Shown: positions 42,204-51,161 of the stretch, piece by piece
How the letters are laid out: each line of letters starts with the position of its first letter
How positions within the stretch are numbered: position 1 is the first letter of the stretch
From: Persicimonas caeni
GTDB taxonomy: Bacteria > Myxococcota_A > Bradymonadia > Bradymonadales > Bradymonadaceae
DNA: 64,000 bases
NCBI RefSeq assembly: GCF_006517175.1
Contig: NZ_CP041186.1
Coordinates: 4,429,074-4,493,073, forward strand
Reading direction: 5' to 3'
Notes under the pieces: model-generated
Told to the model about the DNA's origin: nothing
The model's input: the letters and a program-made list of their open reading frames with translations, nothing else
Databases searched by the model: none
Position numbers and translations under genes: made by a program

Positions 42204-44321
42204 ATGCGGAGTGGGATGTTGGACGTATATCGAGATGAAGCAGAGTATTGGCAGGGGGCAATCGAGTGTCTGACGCGGCGGCTCGAGCAGAGCATTCGAG
42301 CGGACACTGCCGACGGCCAGCAGCAGGAGCTCGCGGCCCACGCCGACGAGGCGGGTGAGAAAGAGGGCGAGCTGGCGGCGATCATCGGCACCCTGGCCGG
42401 TTGGTTGAGCGAGGTCCGTCAGGCCGGCGCCGAAGGTGCGCTCGACGCCACTGTGCGTAGGCATCGGGAGCGCGCCGCGGCGATGGACGAGCCGCCGCGC
42501 TTTGTGCGGCTCTGCGCCGAGTTCGACCTGGCGCCGTTTGCCGAGGACGTTTTGATGCTGGCGCTCGCCGCCCAGCTCGCCCCCGAGCTCGTGCCCCTGA
42601 TGCACTTGGCTGGAGGGGGCGACCGAGGGCCGACGGTGGGACTCGCTCACCGCCTCTTCTCGCAGGGCATGGCCGAGCAGTTGGCCCATCGGGCCGAGCT
42701 CGCCGCGCACGCGCCGCTTCGCCGCCACCGGCTGGTTCGCCTGGGCGGGGACGACGAGCAGGGCGTCGACGCTGCTGCGCCCATCGAGGTGGCGCCGGCC
42801 GTGGCCGATTGGCTCGTCGGACGCGACGAGCTCGACCCGATGGTCGACGGGCTGTGCGTCGAGGTCGGCGCGCTGCCGCCGCTCGATGGCCCGGCGCACG
42901 AAGTCGTGGCGTCAGCAGCGCGAACCGACGTGATCTCGTTGGTCGTCGACGATCCTCACGCGGCGCTGGCGCATTTGGACGCCAGTACCCACACCACGGA
43001 CGCCTTGGTGGTCGACGCCGGTCTGCTGACGGTGCACGCCGACCCGCTGGAGGCCACGCGGCGTCTGGTGCGAGACGCCCGGCTTCGCGGTCGGGCAATG
43101 GTGTGGCTGCGCGCCGAGCAGTTCGAGCAGGAGCGCCTCGAGCCCGTCTTCATGCACCTGCTCGCGGCCCCCAGGAGCACTCCGCTGGTACTGGTGTCGT
43201 GTCGGCACCCTCGCTCGGATGTGCTCGGAGCGTGTGCCGGCGGGCTGCGGCGTGGACGCATCGACGCCGCCGACGCGGCGATTCGCCGCCGCTGGTGGCA
43301 GGCGGCGCTTGTTGAGGCGGAATTGGGCGAGGCGGAATTGGGCGAGGCGGCCGACCTCACCTCGCTCGCCGATCGCTTCAAGCTCTCGTGGGCGCAGGTG
43401 CGCTCGGCGGCCCAGCGCGTGTCGTGGGCCGACGCCATCGAACTCGAAGCGTTGTTCGAGGCCGCGCGTCTCGAATGCCAGCACGCCATGGCGGGATTGG
43501 CCAAGCGTGTGCGCACGATCCACGGATGGGACGATCTGGTGCTCCCGCAGCGCAGCAAGTCCCAACTGCGACGCATGGAGGCATGGATGGCGCATCGCGC
43601 CACGGTCCACGACCAGTGGGGGCTTCGCCGACGGGTTCAGTTGGGCCGCGGTCTCACTGCCCTGTTTTTCGGCCCGTCGGGCACCGGCAAGACGATGGCC
43701 GCCGGCATCTTGTCCGCGCAACTTCACCTGGAGATGTTCCGCGTCGACTTGTCCCAGATCGTGAGCAAATATATCGGAGAGACCGAGAAGAACCTCGACC
43801 GGGTCTTCGAAGCCGCCGACGCGGCCAATGCCGTGCTCTTCTTCGACGAGGCCGACGCCATCTTCGGCAAGCGCTCGGAGGTGCGTGACGCCCACGACCG
43901 CTACGCCAATATCGAAGTGGGCTATCTGCTCCAGCGCATGGAGGAGTACGACGGGGTGGCGATTTTGGCGACCAACCTCAAGAAGAACCTCGACGAAGCG
44001 TTCTTGCGGCGCATCCAGTTTTCGGTGGAGTTCCCCCTGCCCAGTCAGTCCGATCGTCGACGGATCTGGCAAGGATTTCTGCAGGAGAGCTTGCCTCAGG
44101 ACGATACGATCGACGTCGGTTTCCTGGCGCGCGCTTTCTCGTTGACCGGCGGTCATATTAAAAACTGCGTGGTCGACGCCGCGTTTGCCGCCGCCGACGA
44201 AGGCGAGGCCGTCGGCATGCGTCATCTGGTAAGTGCGGTCGCCCGGGAGTTGACCAAGAACGAGCGAGCGATCGTGCCCTCCGAATTCGGCGAATATTTC
44301 GAACTGGTCGACGCTTCGTAG
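42204..44321 (+). CDS. eCIS AAA+ ATPase, Pvc15-like
   Basis: A 705-residue protein 3 bp after the tape measure gene. The C-terminal 260 residues are a classical AAA+ module: Walker A GPSGTGKT at 490-497, Walker B FFDEADAIFG with Asp548/Glu549, sensor 1 ILATNLKKNLDEAFLRRI. The N-terminal 450 residues resemble the tandem helical and degenerate ATPase region of Pvc15 proteins. Pvc15 ATPases are needed for cargo loading or assembly. A short VEAELGEAELGEAADL repeat from a 15-bp DNA duplication lies near residue 372. It ends the eCIS operon. Confidence 0.93.
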   Translation: MRSGMLDVYRDEAEYWQGAIECLTRRLEQSIRADTADGQQQELAAHADEAGEKEGELAAIIGTLAGWLSEVRQAGAEGALDATVRRHRERAAAMDEPPRFVRLCAEFDLAPFAEDVLMLALAAQLAPELVPLMHLAGGGDRGPTVGLAHRLFSQGMAEQLAHRAELAAHAPLRRHRLVRLGGDDEQGVDAAAPIEVAPAVADWLVGRDELDPMVDGLCVEVGALPPLDGPAHEVVASAARTDVISLVVDDPHAALAHLDASTHTTDALVVDAGLLTVHADPLEATRRLVRDARLRGRAMVWLRAEQFEQERLEPVFMHLLAAPRSTPLVLVSCRHPRSDVLGACAGGLRRGRIDAADAAIRRRWWQAALVEAELGEAELGEAADLTSLADRFKLSWAQVRSAAQRVSWADAIELEALFEAARLECQHAMAGLAKRVRTIHGWDDLVLPQRSKSQLRRMEAWMAHRATVHDQWGLRRRVQLGRGLTALFFGPSGTGKTMAAGILSAQLHLEMFRVDLSQIVSKYIGETEKNLDRVFEAADAANAVLFFDEADAIFGKRSEVRDAHDRYANIEVGYLLQRMEEYDGVAILATNLKKNLDEAFLRRIQFSVEFPLPSQSDRRRIWQGFLQESLPQDDTIDVGFLARAFSLTGGHIKNCVVDAAFAAADEGEAVGMRHLVSAVARELTKNERAIVPSEFGEYFELVDAS

Positions 44322-44352
44322 CTTCCCCAAGAACACGAGATCGTCACCGAGG

Positions 44353-44544
44353 ATGCCAATGACACGTCTACTCATCAGCCTGGTCGCCGCTGTTCTGCTC
44401 GCCGGCTGCCCGCAGCCGAACGAAGTCTCCGGCCCCGTCGATGTTTGCGAGAAAATCGGCCAGCAGTGCCGCATGGGCGGCGGCAAGCTCGGCGTGTGCA
44501 ACATGAAACCCGACGGGACGTTCGAGTGTGTGTCGCAGCATTGA
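44353..44544 (+). CDS. Small lipoprotein
   Basis: 63 residues with a textbook lipoprotein signal (MTRLLISLVAAVLLAGC) and a mature part of about 43 residues with four cysteines (VCEKIGQQCR, GVCNMKPDGTFECV). Two disulfides would make a small knot. It starts 31 bp after the eCIS ATPase on the same strand and could be cotranscribed, but nothing else ties it to the particle. Confidence 0.65.
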   Translation: MPMTRLLISLVAAVLLAGCPQPNEVSGPVDVCEKIGQQCRMGGGKLGVCNMKPDGTFECVSQH

Positions 44545-44660
44545 GAGGGGGCTTCGAATCGACCATGGTTGAGGAAGCCCACGTCGACCACGGGGTCGCG
44601 CCGGTGGTCGAGGTTCCGATTCCTGAATTATGGTCGCATCGCAAGTAGAATACCGACCCC

Positions 44661-45338
44661 ATGGAGTATCTGATGATCCACAGCCGCCCACTCGTCCTCG
44701 CCACGCTTGCTTTGCTGCTCGCGACGACGGTCGCCTGCGACGACGACTCGACCGACAACACCGCCGACGCCGATGCCGACGTCGCCCTCGCCGACACGAA
44801 CTCGCACGACACGAACTCGCACGACACGAACTCGACCGACGGATTGCCCGCCACCTGCGAAGGCGCCTGCCGCGAGCACGCGCTGACGGTCGCGTTCGGC
44901 GACACCACCGGCCCGATCGAACGGGCGGTCTACGGGCTGACCGCCCCCGAGGTCGCCGACAGCGGTGAGTGGGAGGTCTACATCGAGGCCATCGAGGGCG
45001 GCTTCGACGGCTGCCCGCAGCAAGACTCACCGACGCCCGACTGGTCGCTCATTGTCACCGGTCTGGTCGCGCCCATCGGCGAGGGGACGCTCACGAAGGC
45101 GGACGATGGCGTGGCGGTGACCTTTCTGGACTACGACGGGCGCTTCTTGGGCCAGGAGCCCTTCGCGCGGGCGACCTCGGCCTCGCTCACGCCGGTGGCC
45201 GCCAACGTTGACACCTCGCTCGTCGCCGCGGGCACCCGGGACGAAGACGGCGTCGTCGCGCTCGACGTGCAGGCGAGCTTCGACGGCGGCGAGTTGAGCG
45301 GGCGGCTCGTGGCGACCCACTGCGCGAGTATGGACTAG
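44661..45338 (+). CDS. Lipoprotein with DTNSH repeat linker
   Basis: A 225-residue protein with signal peptide and lipobox TTVAC. The tether contains Asp/Ala/Thr sequence and two exact DTNSH repeats from a 15-bp tandem DNA repeat at about 44797-44835. The globular part has paired cysteines (CEGAC, and later FDGCPQ and THCAS) and beta-strand patterns (AVYGLTAPE, VAVTFLDYDGRFLG). Function unknown. It shares the tether style of the lipoproteins at 5172 and 55968. Confidence 0.68.
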   Translation: MEYLMIHSRPLVLATLALLLATTVACDDDSTDNTADADADVALADTNSHDTNSHDTNSTDGLPATCEGACREHALTVAFGDTTGPIERAVYGLTAPEVADSGEWEVYIEAIEGGFDGCPQQDSPTPDWSLIVTGLVAPIGEGTLTKADDGVAVTFLDYDGRFLGQEPFARATSASLTPVAANVDTSLVAAGTRDEDGVVALDVQASFDGGELSGRLVATHCASMD

Positions 45339-45377
45339 GGGGCGCCTCAGTAGCGACTCGCCGCAGAGTTGGGCGGG

Positions 45378-45701
45378 TCAAATCGACCACGGCCGGGGCA
45401 CCTGTTCGTGGTCGCACTCGGAGCAGCGCGGCCAACTGCCATAGCGGTATTGGTCGAGCAGGGCGACCGTGGCGCTGATGAAGAACGCCAAGAACGCCCC
45501 TCCGATCAACACGCCTGCCATCGTGTAGAGAAAGAAGCCCGAGTCGGTCGACAATCCGGGGCCAAATATGCCCACGGCGGTGGCCACCCCGGCGTTGACC
45601 ATCATGGCATGGCCGGCAAAGAAAAAGTGGCCGGGTGGGTCGGACCAGCCCGTGCCTCCCGACGTGAGTTGATAGCGATGGCCGCATTGCTTGCATTTCA
45701 T
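45378..45701 (-). CDS. Small zinc-ribbon membrane protein
   Basis: 107 residues. The N-terminus MKCKQCGHRY gives one CxxC and the C-terminus RCSECDHE a second, together a split zinc ribbon. Between them are two membrane helices (MVNAGVATAVGIFGPG and FLYTMAGVLIGGAFLAFFISATVALL). The ATG at 45701 is preferred over an upstream one because AGGAG lies 8 bp before it and the CxxC opens the protein. A single gene, convergent with the lipoprotein at 45338. Confidence 0.68.
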   Translation of the reverse strand: MKCKQCGHRYQLTSGGTGWSDPPGHFFFAGHAMMVNAGVATAVGIFGPGLSTDSGFFLYTMAGVLIGGAFLAFFISATVALLDQYRYGSWPRCSECDHEQVPRPWSI

Positions 45702-46004
45702 GGGCGTAGCTCCTGTTGCGTGTCGGTGCGCTGGTCTGAAGTGTTTTCGACGCTGCACCTGATAAAACAGGGCCCTTCGCGGGTCTTATTCGGCGGTTAT
45801 TCGGATTGACATGATGGCGAAGCGGCGGTCCATCGAAGGCTCGCTATTGACAGATTGTCGTGCGAAAAGAGGGCGGCGTGCCATTGTGGCAACTCGGTTT
45901 CTAATCGGCTCCCAATCCCTGAACCGCCATCGACTCGTCGCACGTCTTCCAGAATAGCCGTCGACCCCCGCGCGTTGATTGACCACTGCTTCTGTTCTGT
46001 TTGA
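45702..46004. other. Intergenic region, no gene seen
   Basis: About 300 bp between the divergent zinc-ribbon gene and the ABC exporter. It is locally AT-richer and holds TTGACA at 45847 and TTGACC at 45979 without a convincing -10 box at the right spacing. No open frame with family signal and no structured repeat was found. Confidence 0.4.
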
Positions 46005-46145
46005 GAACCCCCCTGCGCCTATGTCACCACACGCCCAATCCAACACACCCGCGAAGACGCGAGCTTCCTCGAGCGCTACCTGAGCGTCTTCAAGTATAGC
46101 GGGCATGCCCTCGAGCTCGTCTGGTCGACGAGCAAGAAGCTGACG

Positions 46146-47861
46146 GTGTTGCTCGGCGTGCTCACGCTCATCGCCGGTGTGTTGCCGGCGGGCATCTCGT
46201 ATGTGGGCAAGCTCATCGTCGACCAGGTGATCGAGGCGGCGGCGACGGGCGCGGCGGCCGACCGCACGCTCGCGTTCTGGTACGTCGGCCTCGAAGCCGC
46301 GCTCGTCATGGTCATGGCCGCCGCGCAGCGCGGGCTGTCGGTGTGCCAGTCACTCCTGCGCGCCCAGCTCGGCCACAAGGTCAACACGCTCATCCTCGAG
46401 AAGGCGCTCACCCTCGACCTGACGCAGTTCGAGGACAGCGAGTTTTACGACAAGCTCACCCGCGCGCGCCGTGAGGCGTCGTCGCGGCCGTTGAGCCTGG
46501 TCAAACGCACGTTCTCGCTCGTGCAAAACGCCATCACGCTCGTCAGCGTGGGCGGCCTGCTGTGGACCTTCTCGCCGTGGGCCGTGGTCATCTTGCTCGT
46601 GGCGGGCCTGCCGGCCTTTTTCGTGGAGACGAAATTCTCCGGCGAGGCGTTCCGGCTGTTTCGCTGGCGCTCGCCTGAGTCGCGAAAGCAGATGTATCTG
46701 GAGACGGTCCTGGCGCGTGAGGACTACGCCAAAGAGGTCAAGCTCTTCGGGCTGGGCCCGCTTCTGCTCGACCGCTACCGCGACATCTTCGAGCTCGTCT
46801 ACGGCGAAGACCGTGACCTGACGCTCCGGCGCGGGTTCTGGGGCTTTACGCTGGGGCTGTTGAGCACCGCAGCGTTCTACGGGGCGTACGTGTGGGTGGT
46901 CGTGGCGACCATCAACACCGACATCACCCTGGGCGACATGACGATGTACCTGCTGCTCTTCAAGCAGGGCCAGTCGGCGGTGTCGGCCAGCCTGGAATCG
47001 GTCGGCGGGATGTACGAGGACAACCTGTACCTGTCGACGCTGTACGAACTGCTCGACGAGCCGGTGCCCGCCGCCGGCGAGGGCGTGCTCGTGGGCGACG
47101 CGCCCAGCGACGGGCTTCGCTTCGAGGACGTTTGGTTCTCGTATCCGGGCCAGGATGACTTCGCGGTGCGCGGCGTCGACCTGCACCTACCGCCGGGCCA
47201 AAAGCTCGCGCTCGTCGGCGAGAACGGCTCGGGCAAGACCACGCTCATCAAGCTGCTGACCCGCCTGTACAACCCGTCGAAGGGGCGCATTCTGCTCGAC
47301 GGCACCGACCTTCGCGACTGGGACAGAGACAAGCTGCACGAGCGCATCGGCGTGATCTTCCAGGACTTCGTTCGCTACCAGTTCAAGGTCGGCGAGAATA
47401 TCGGGGTGGGCGACGTCGAGGAGTTCGAAAACGAGGAGCGCTGGGAGCACGCCGGCGAGCGCGGCATGGCCGCGCCGTTCATCGAGAAGATGGACGAGGG
47501 CTACCACACCCAGCTCGGCCGCTGGTTCAAAGACGGCCGCGAGCTGTCGGGCGGCCAGTGGCAAAAGATCGCCTTGGCCCGCGCGTTCATGCGCCGCGGC
47601 GCCGACATCCTGGTCTTCGACGAGCCCACCTCGGCGATGGACGCCAGCGCCGAGGCCGAGGTCTTCGAGCGCATCAAAGACCTGACGACCGACCAGATCG
47701 CCATCCTCATCAGCCACCGCTTCTCGACGGTGCGCATGGCCGACCGCATCGCCGTGCTGCAACACGGCGAGATCACCGAGCTCGGCAGCCACGCCGAGCT
47801 GATGGAGCTCGGCGGGACGTATGCGCGATTGTTCAACCTGCAGGCGGCGGGTTATCGGTGA
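46146..47861 (+). CDS. ABC exporter, fused permease and ATPase
   Basis: 571 residues from the first in-frame start, GTG 46146. About six membrane helices (GVLTLIAGVLPAGISYVGKLIV onward) are followed by an ATPase domain. The ATPase has Walker A GENGSGKTT, Q-loop IFQDFVRYQ, signature LSGGQ, Walker B ILVFDEPTSAMD and the H-loop ISHRFSTVRMADRI. The frame is open back to 46005 and encodes family-like sequence (ASFLERYLSVFKYSGHALELVW) but has no ATG, GTG or TTG; an ATG at 46021 is in another frame. A frameshift or a non-standard start is therefore likely. The gene converges on the radical-SAM operon with a 10-bp overlap of 3' ends. Confidence 0.85.
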   Translation: MLLGVLTLIAGVLPAGISYVGKLIVDQVIEAAATGAAADRTLAFWYVGLEAALVMVMAAAQRGLSVCQSLLRAQLGHKVNTLILEKALTLDLTQFEDSEFYDKLTRARREASSRPLSLVKRTFSLVQNAITLVSVGGLLWTFSPWAVVILLVAGLPAFFVETKFSGEAFRLFRWRSPESRKQMYLETVLAREDYAKEVKLFGLGPLLLDRYRDIFELVYGEDRDLTLRRGFWGFTLGLLSTAAFYGAYVWVVVATINTDITLGDMTMYLLLFKQGQSAVSASLESVGGMYEDNLYLSTLYELLDEPVPAAGEGVLVGDAPSDGLRFEDVWFSYPGQDDFAVRGVDLHLPPGQKLALVGENGSGKTTLIKLLTRLYNPSKGRILLDGTDLRDWDRDKLHERIGVIFQDFVRYQFKVGENIGVGDVEEFENEERWEHAGERGMAAPFIEKMDEGYHTQLGRWFKDGRELSGGQWQKIALARAFMRRGADILVFDEPTSAMDASAEAEVFERIKDLTTDQIAILISHRFSTVRMADRIAVLQHGEITELGSHAELMELGGTYARLFNLQAAGYR

Positions 47862-48772
47862 GGCGGCTTGAAGCATAGCCGCACCCTCGACGTCTCCCCG
47901 CGCACGAGGGGCGCGAGCTCCTCGGGGATCTCGTCCTCCACCCGGAACGCCTTGACGTAATAACTGCCCGTCTCGACGACCGGCAGGTCGTGGCGCTCGA
48001 GCCAGTCGTGCACGTAGGCGCGGCGCTCGGCGTCGACCGCCTGCATGGCGGCGATGTCGACCTCCATGAAGGCGCGCGCGGCGAGCTGGTTGTAAAAGTA
48101 GGTCAGCCAATTCCACTGGCGCTCGAAGCGCTCGTTGTACGGGTGGTCGGGGGGCACCAAGAAGACGCCGAGCTGCGAGGCGGTCAGCCCGAAGCCGCGC
48201 GAGAAGCTCACCGACAGAACGGACCCGTCGAGCACGGGCGCGAGCGCCTCGGCCACGCCGCGGCGCTCGTGGGCGTCGAGCGTCGGGAAGAGGTTGATAT
48301 TGAGCAATCGATGCGTCGATTGGCCCAAGAAGTCGACCATCTCGTCGGTCAACTGGCCGTTGCGCACGCTCGGCAGGCACAAACACGCGAGCTCGGCCGG
48401 CGTGTCCGCGTCAAAGTGGATATTGTCTTCGCGGGTGCAGCCGACCAAAAAACCGTACCAGTCGCCCGGGAACAGGTGCACGCGCTGCCCGCTGGCGGCC
48501 ACCGCCTCGACCAGATGCGTCATCAGGTCGACGTCGCTTCCCGCCGCGTAAACCTTCCAGTCGTCGAGCTTCCAGGCGCCCCCGGTCAGCTCGGCCAAGG
48601 TCGCCTTCAAGTAGTCGCCGAATTCGCCGCGCAAGAAGTCGAGCCCCTCGGTGTAGTGGTCGCTCAAGTGCGCCGCGCTCAAGCCCTCGGCCGCCTTGCG
48701 GTACGCGTCGGCGCCTGTTTGGTAGCCCATCGGCATGAGCGGTCGAAAATGCTCGACGCCCTCGTCGAGCAC
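47852..48772 (-). CDS. PLP-enzyme-like protein lacking the usual lysine
   Basis: About 306 residues from GTG 48772, just after the radical SAM stop; an in-frame ATG at 48856 would overlap that gene. The layout resembles fold-type I aminotransferases: YRKAAEGLSAAHL, FPGDWYGF near the middle, LLNINLFPTLDAHE, and SVSFSRGFGLTASQLGVF where family members have SxSKxxGLxGxRxG. The position of the PLP-binding lysine is Arg (codon 48197-48199). It may be a non-catalytic relative, or may bind another ligand. It is the last gene of the seven-gene operon. Confidence 0.6.
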   Translation of the reverse strand: MLDEGVEHFRPLMPMGYQTGADAYRKAAEGLSAAHLSDHYTEGLDFLRGEFGDYLKATLAELTGGAWKLDDWKVYAAGSDVDLMTHLVEAVAASGQRVHLFPGDWYGFLVGCTREDNIHFDADTPAELACLCLPSVRNGQLTDEMVDFLGQSTHRLLNINLFPTLDAHERRGVAEALAPVLDGSVLSVSFSRGFGLTASQLGVFLVPPDHPYNERFERQWNWLTYFYNQLAARAFMEVDIAAMQAVDAERRAYVHDWLERHDLPVVETGSYYVKAFRVEDEIPEELAPLVRGETSRVRLCFKPPHR

Positions 48773-48777
48773 CGCTT

Positions 48778-49716
48778 CTAGGAGCTTTCGACCCGGTACA
48801 ACAGGCTCTGACGATCCTCCAGGGAGGCGTAGACTCGCCCGTCGGACAACAGGTTGCATGAACGGGCGGTCTTGTGGCGCTTTTCCCATGTCGGCCTCGG
48901 CTCGTGGTAATAGCAGACTTGCAGGTCGTCGATGCGGCGGATCTTCGGGCCCCAGGGAAGCTCGTGGACGACTTCGCCGTCGCCCTTGTCTTCGTAAGAA
49001 AGAGGGTCACCGTGCGAAAAGGGGTCGAACTCCACCTGGTGCTCGCCCGCCCACAGGTCTTCGCCCGAGCCTCGAAAGACCGAGCGCTCGTAGGCGGTGT
49101 AGGTGTGCTTGAAGGTGAATTGGCGCACGCCGAAGGGGCGCAGCGCGTCGATATAGTCGAAGACGTCGTCGCGCGTCTCGACCCATCCTTGCGTCATGAC
49201 GCAGGTCGCCCGGATGGTCAGGTCGCCGGCGCGCTCCATAAAGTCTGCCAGCGCCGGCGCGCCGTCGCCCATCAGCGCGCGATTCTTCGCGTCGTCGTGG
49301 TGGTGGCGCGACCAGCACAGGTAGCTCAGACCGGCGTCTCGCAGCCGTGCGGCGAGTTCGGCGGTCAGCAGCGTGCCGTTGGTGAAGCAGGCGATCTCGT
49401 CGAAGTAGCGCGCCCCGCGTCCGACGAGCCAGACGGTGTCGTCGGGGCGAAGCAGGGGCTCGCCGCCGCCGGTGATGACCAGGCGCGTGGCGCCGCGCGC
49501 TTTGGCGAACGCGTAGTAGCCGTCGACGTCCATCGTCCGCCAGTCGACGCGGTCGGCGTCGAGCGCGCTCACCGACGACTTCGAGAAGCAAAACGGGCAG
49601 TGGAGGTTGCACGCCATGCGCACCGGCAAGACGCTGCACGTCAAAAAGGAGCAGGCGTCCCAGTCGGCGTCGACCTGTGCTTCGGCTTGGGCGGCCTCGC
49701 TCGTCAAAGCGAACAC
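48778..49716 (-). CDS. Radical SAM enzyme
   Basis: A 312-residue GTG-started protein with CxxxCxxC as CNLHCPFC at residues 36-43 for the [4Fe-4S] cluster, then GGGEPLL for SAM binding and ACFTNGTLL. The C-terminal part has isolated cysteines (QVCYYHEP, RSCNLLSDGRVYASLEDR) reminiscent of a shortened SPASM/twitch region, with too few cysteines for two auxiliary clusters. It probably modifies a peptide or protein. No precursor peptide gene is evident nearby. GAGGAG lies just before the GTG, which overlaps the upstream stop by 13 bp. Confidence 0.85.
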   Translation of the reverse strand: MFALTSEAAQAEAQVDADWDACSFLTCSVLPVRMACNLHCPFCFSKSSVSALDADRVDWRTMDVDGYYAFAKARGATRLVITGGGEPLLRPDDTVWLVGRGARYFDEIACFTNGTLLTAELAARLRDAGLSYLCWSRHHHDDAKNRALMGDGAPALADFMERAGDLTIRATCVMTQGWVETRDDVFDYIDALRPFGVRQFTFKHTYTAYERSVFRGSGEDLWAGEHQVEFDPFSHGDPLSYEDKGDGEVVHELPWGPKIRRIDDLQVCYYHEPRPTWEKRHKTARSCNLLSDGRVYASLEDRQSLLYRVESS

Positions 49717-50450
49717 TCCTCGAGCGCGGCGACCAGGCGGTCGCGACGCTCACGGGGCACATGGTGCCAGGCGGCGCACAGGTCGTTTTCGTCGATGTCG
49801 TGGCGCGCCATCAATTCCCGGGCGCGCATGCTCTTTTCGTAGTCGCCGCCCTGCAGCATCTTTCTTAGAGGCAGCGCCTTCTCTTCGGCGGCCCAGAACT
49901 CCTCGCACAGCGCCTCGAGCCGGGCGAGTTCGTGGCGGCGCTGCGTCTCGTAGCTCGTCCCACCGAACGCGTCGCGCAAGTCGGAGGTGTCGCGCGCGTC
50001 GGCGAGCATGCGGCCGGCGTCTTCGAGCGCGACGTCGCCGGGGACGAATCCGATGAGCGACGGGTCGATCATGCGCGTCGCGCGGCTCACGAACACCGTG
50101 TCGACGCCCGAATGCCACGGCTGCACGGCCAGCGGGCGCAGGAAGACGAGCCGGCCGATCTGTTCGTAGTCGGTGTAGGGCTCCTCATAATCAGCCGTGC
50201 GCATATAGGTCACCGGCGTCAGCGGGCCTGCGAGGCGAGTGAGCTCGCCGCGCAGGAACGTGACCATCGCCTCGAAGCCGATATCGCGAAAGAGCACCGG
50301 GCACGGCTCGTCGGGAGCCAGCGGCCGAAGCGTGGCGCCGGTGTGATAGCGGTAGCGCTTCAGGTCGTCGCTCGGGTAGCGCTCGGCGGCCGTGCTGCCG
50401 TCGGGGCTCCCCGAAATGCTGCCGTTGTAGTCGAGTGCGGTTTCGATCAT
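49704..50450 (-). CDS. Unknown protein in the MoxR/vWA/radical-SAM operon
   Basis: A 248-residue cytoplasmic protein, translated from ATG 50450. Notable blocks are CPVLFRDIGFEAMVTFLRGEL, YMRTADYEEPYTDYEQIGRLVFLRPLAVQPWHSGVDTVFV and a helical C-terminal half with KALPLRKMLQGGDYEKSMRARELMARHDI. I recognise no family. Tight coupling with the radical SAM gene suggests a partner or a substrate-binding protein. Confidence 0.6.
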   Translation of the reverse strand: MIETALDYNGSISGSPDGSTAAERYPSDDLKRYRYHTGATLRPLAPDEPCPVLFRDIGFEAMVTFLRGELTRLAGPLTPVTYMRTADYEEPYTDYEQIGRLVFLRPLAVQPWHSGVDTVFVSRATRMIDPSLIGFVPGDVALEDAGRMLADARDTSDLRDAFGGTSYETQRRHELARLEALCEEFWAAEEKALPLRKMLQGGDYEKSMRARELMARHDIDENDLCAAWHHVPRERRDRLVAALEECSL

Positions 50451-50469
50451 CTGTCTGGGTTCGCGGGGC

Positions 50470-51114
50470 TCACCATTTGGAGCGTCGCCCCATCTGGGCC
50501 TCTTGCTCCTCTTGCAGCTTGCGAAGGTACGCCATGCGCTCCTCGGCCGAGCCCTTGGCACGCTCGGCCTCCTCGAGCAGGTTGGCGTAGTCGAGCTTTT
50601 CGAGCTTTTCGATCGACTCGGCCAACGTCTCGCCGCTGGGCGTGATGCCCAGGCGAATGTACAGGTGGCGCGCGAACTCCTCGCTGCGCACGCCGCTGTC
50701 GGCCAAGATGTCCATGGTCAGGAGGTCGGTCGCCTCGACGAGGTCGATAAAACCCTCACGTACGAATTGCTCGACGTCGCGGTCCCTGGCTAATAAGGCG
50801 AGATCTTCGGCGAGTCCGCCTCGGACGTTCAGCGCGAAGAGCGCCAGCGCCAAGCGCCGCCAGCTCGCCACGTCCCAGCCGGCGGTCATCCGGTCGAAGG
50901 TGTCCGGGGCGACCGGCGCAAGGCCGCCCTCGCGAAAGAAATCCGCCAGCCGCGCCCGCTCGAGCAGCGGCTCGGGCGTCGCGTCGACGAGTTCGCCTGC
51001 CTGATACTGCACGAGGCCCGTTACCAGCGGTCGCTCCACGGCGCGCTCCTGCAGTGCGGCGAAGCTGCCTTCGTCGCTCGAGGACTTGCCTTTTATCCAG
51101 TCGAAAAAGCCCAT
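50470..51114 (-). CDS. Unknown helical protein in the same operon
   Basis: A 214-residue protein, MGFFDWIKGKSSSDEG at the start, otherwise helical with LRRLALALFALNVRGGL-type segments. It ends in a charged coiled coil (IEKLEKLDYANLLEEAERAKGSAEERMAYLRKL). The N-terminal amphipathic FFDWIKGK could touch a membrane. No recognised domain. It lies 19 bp upstream of the 50450 start and 47 bp after the vWA gene. Confidence 0.6.
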   Translation of the reverse strand: MGFFDWIKGKSSSDEGSFAALQERAVERPLVTGLVQYQAGELVDATPEPLLERARLADFFREGGLAPVAPDTFDRMTAGWDVASWRRLALALFALNVRGGLAEDLALLARDRDVEQFVREGFIDLVEATDLLTMDILADSGVRSEEFARHLYIRLGITPSGETLAESIEKLEKLDYANLLEEAERAKGSAEERMAYLRKLQEEQEAQMGRRSKW

Positions 51115-51161
51115 GGCGGAGAGATTGAGGGATCGCAGAGGCGAGTGATTGAGAAGCTGTG

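Noticed and set aside
10375-44321. Contractile-tailed prophage or R-type pyocin
   Set aside because: No capsid, portal, terminase, integrase or lysis genes; Pvc15-like ATPase, Pvc16-like terminator and double sheath and tube genes point to eCIS.
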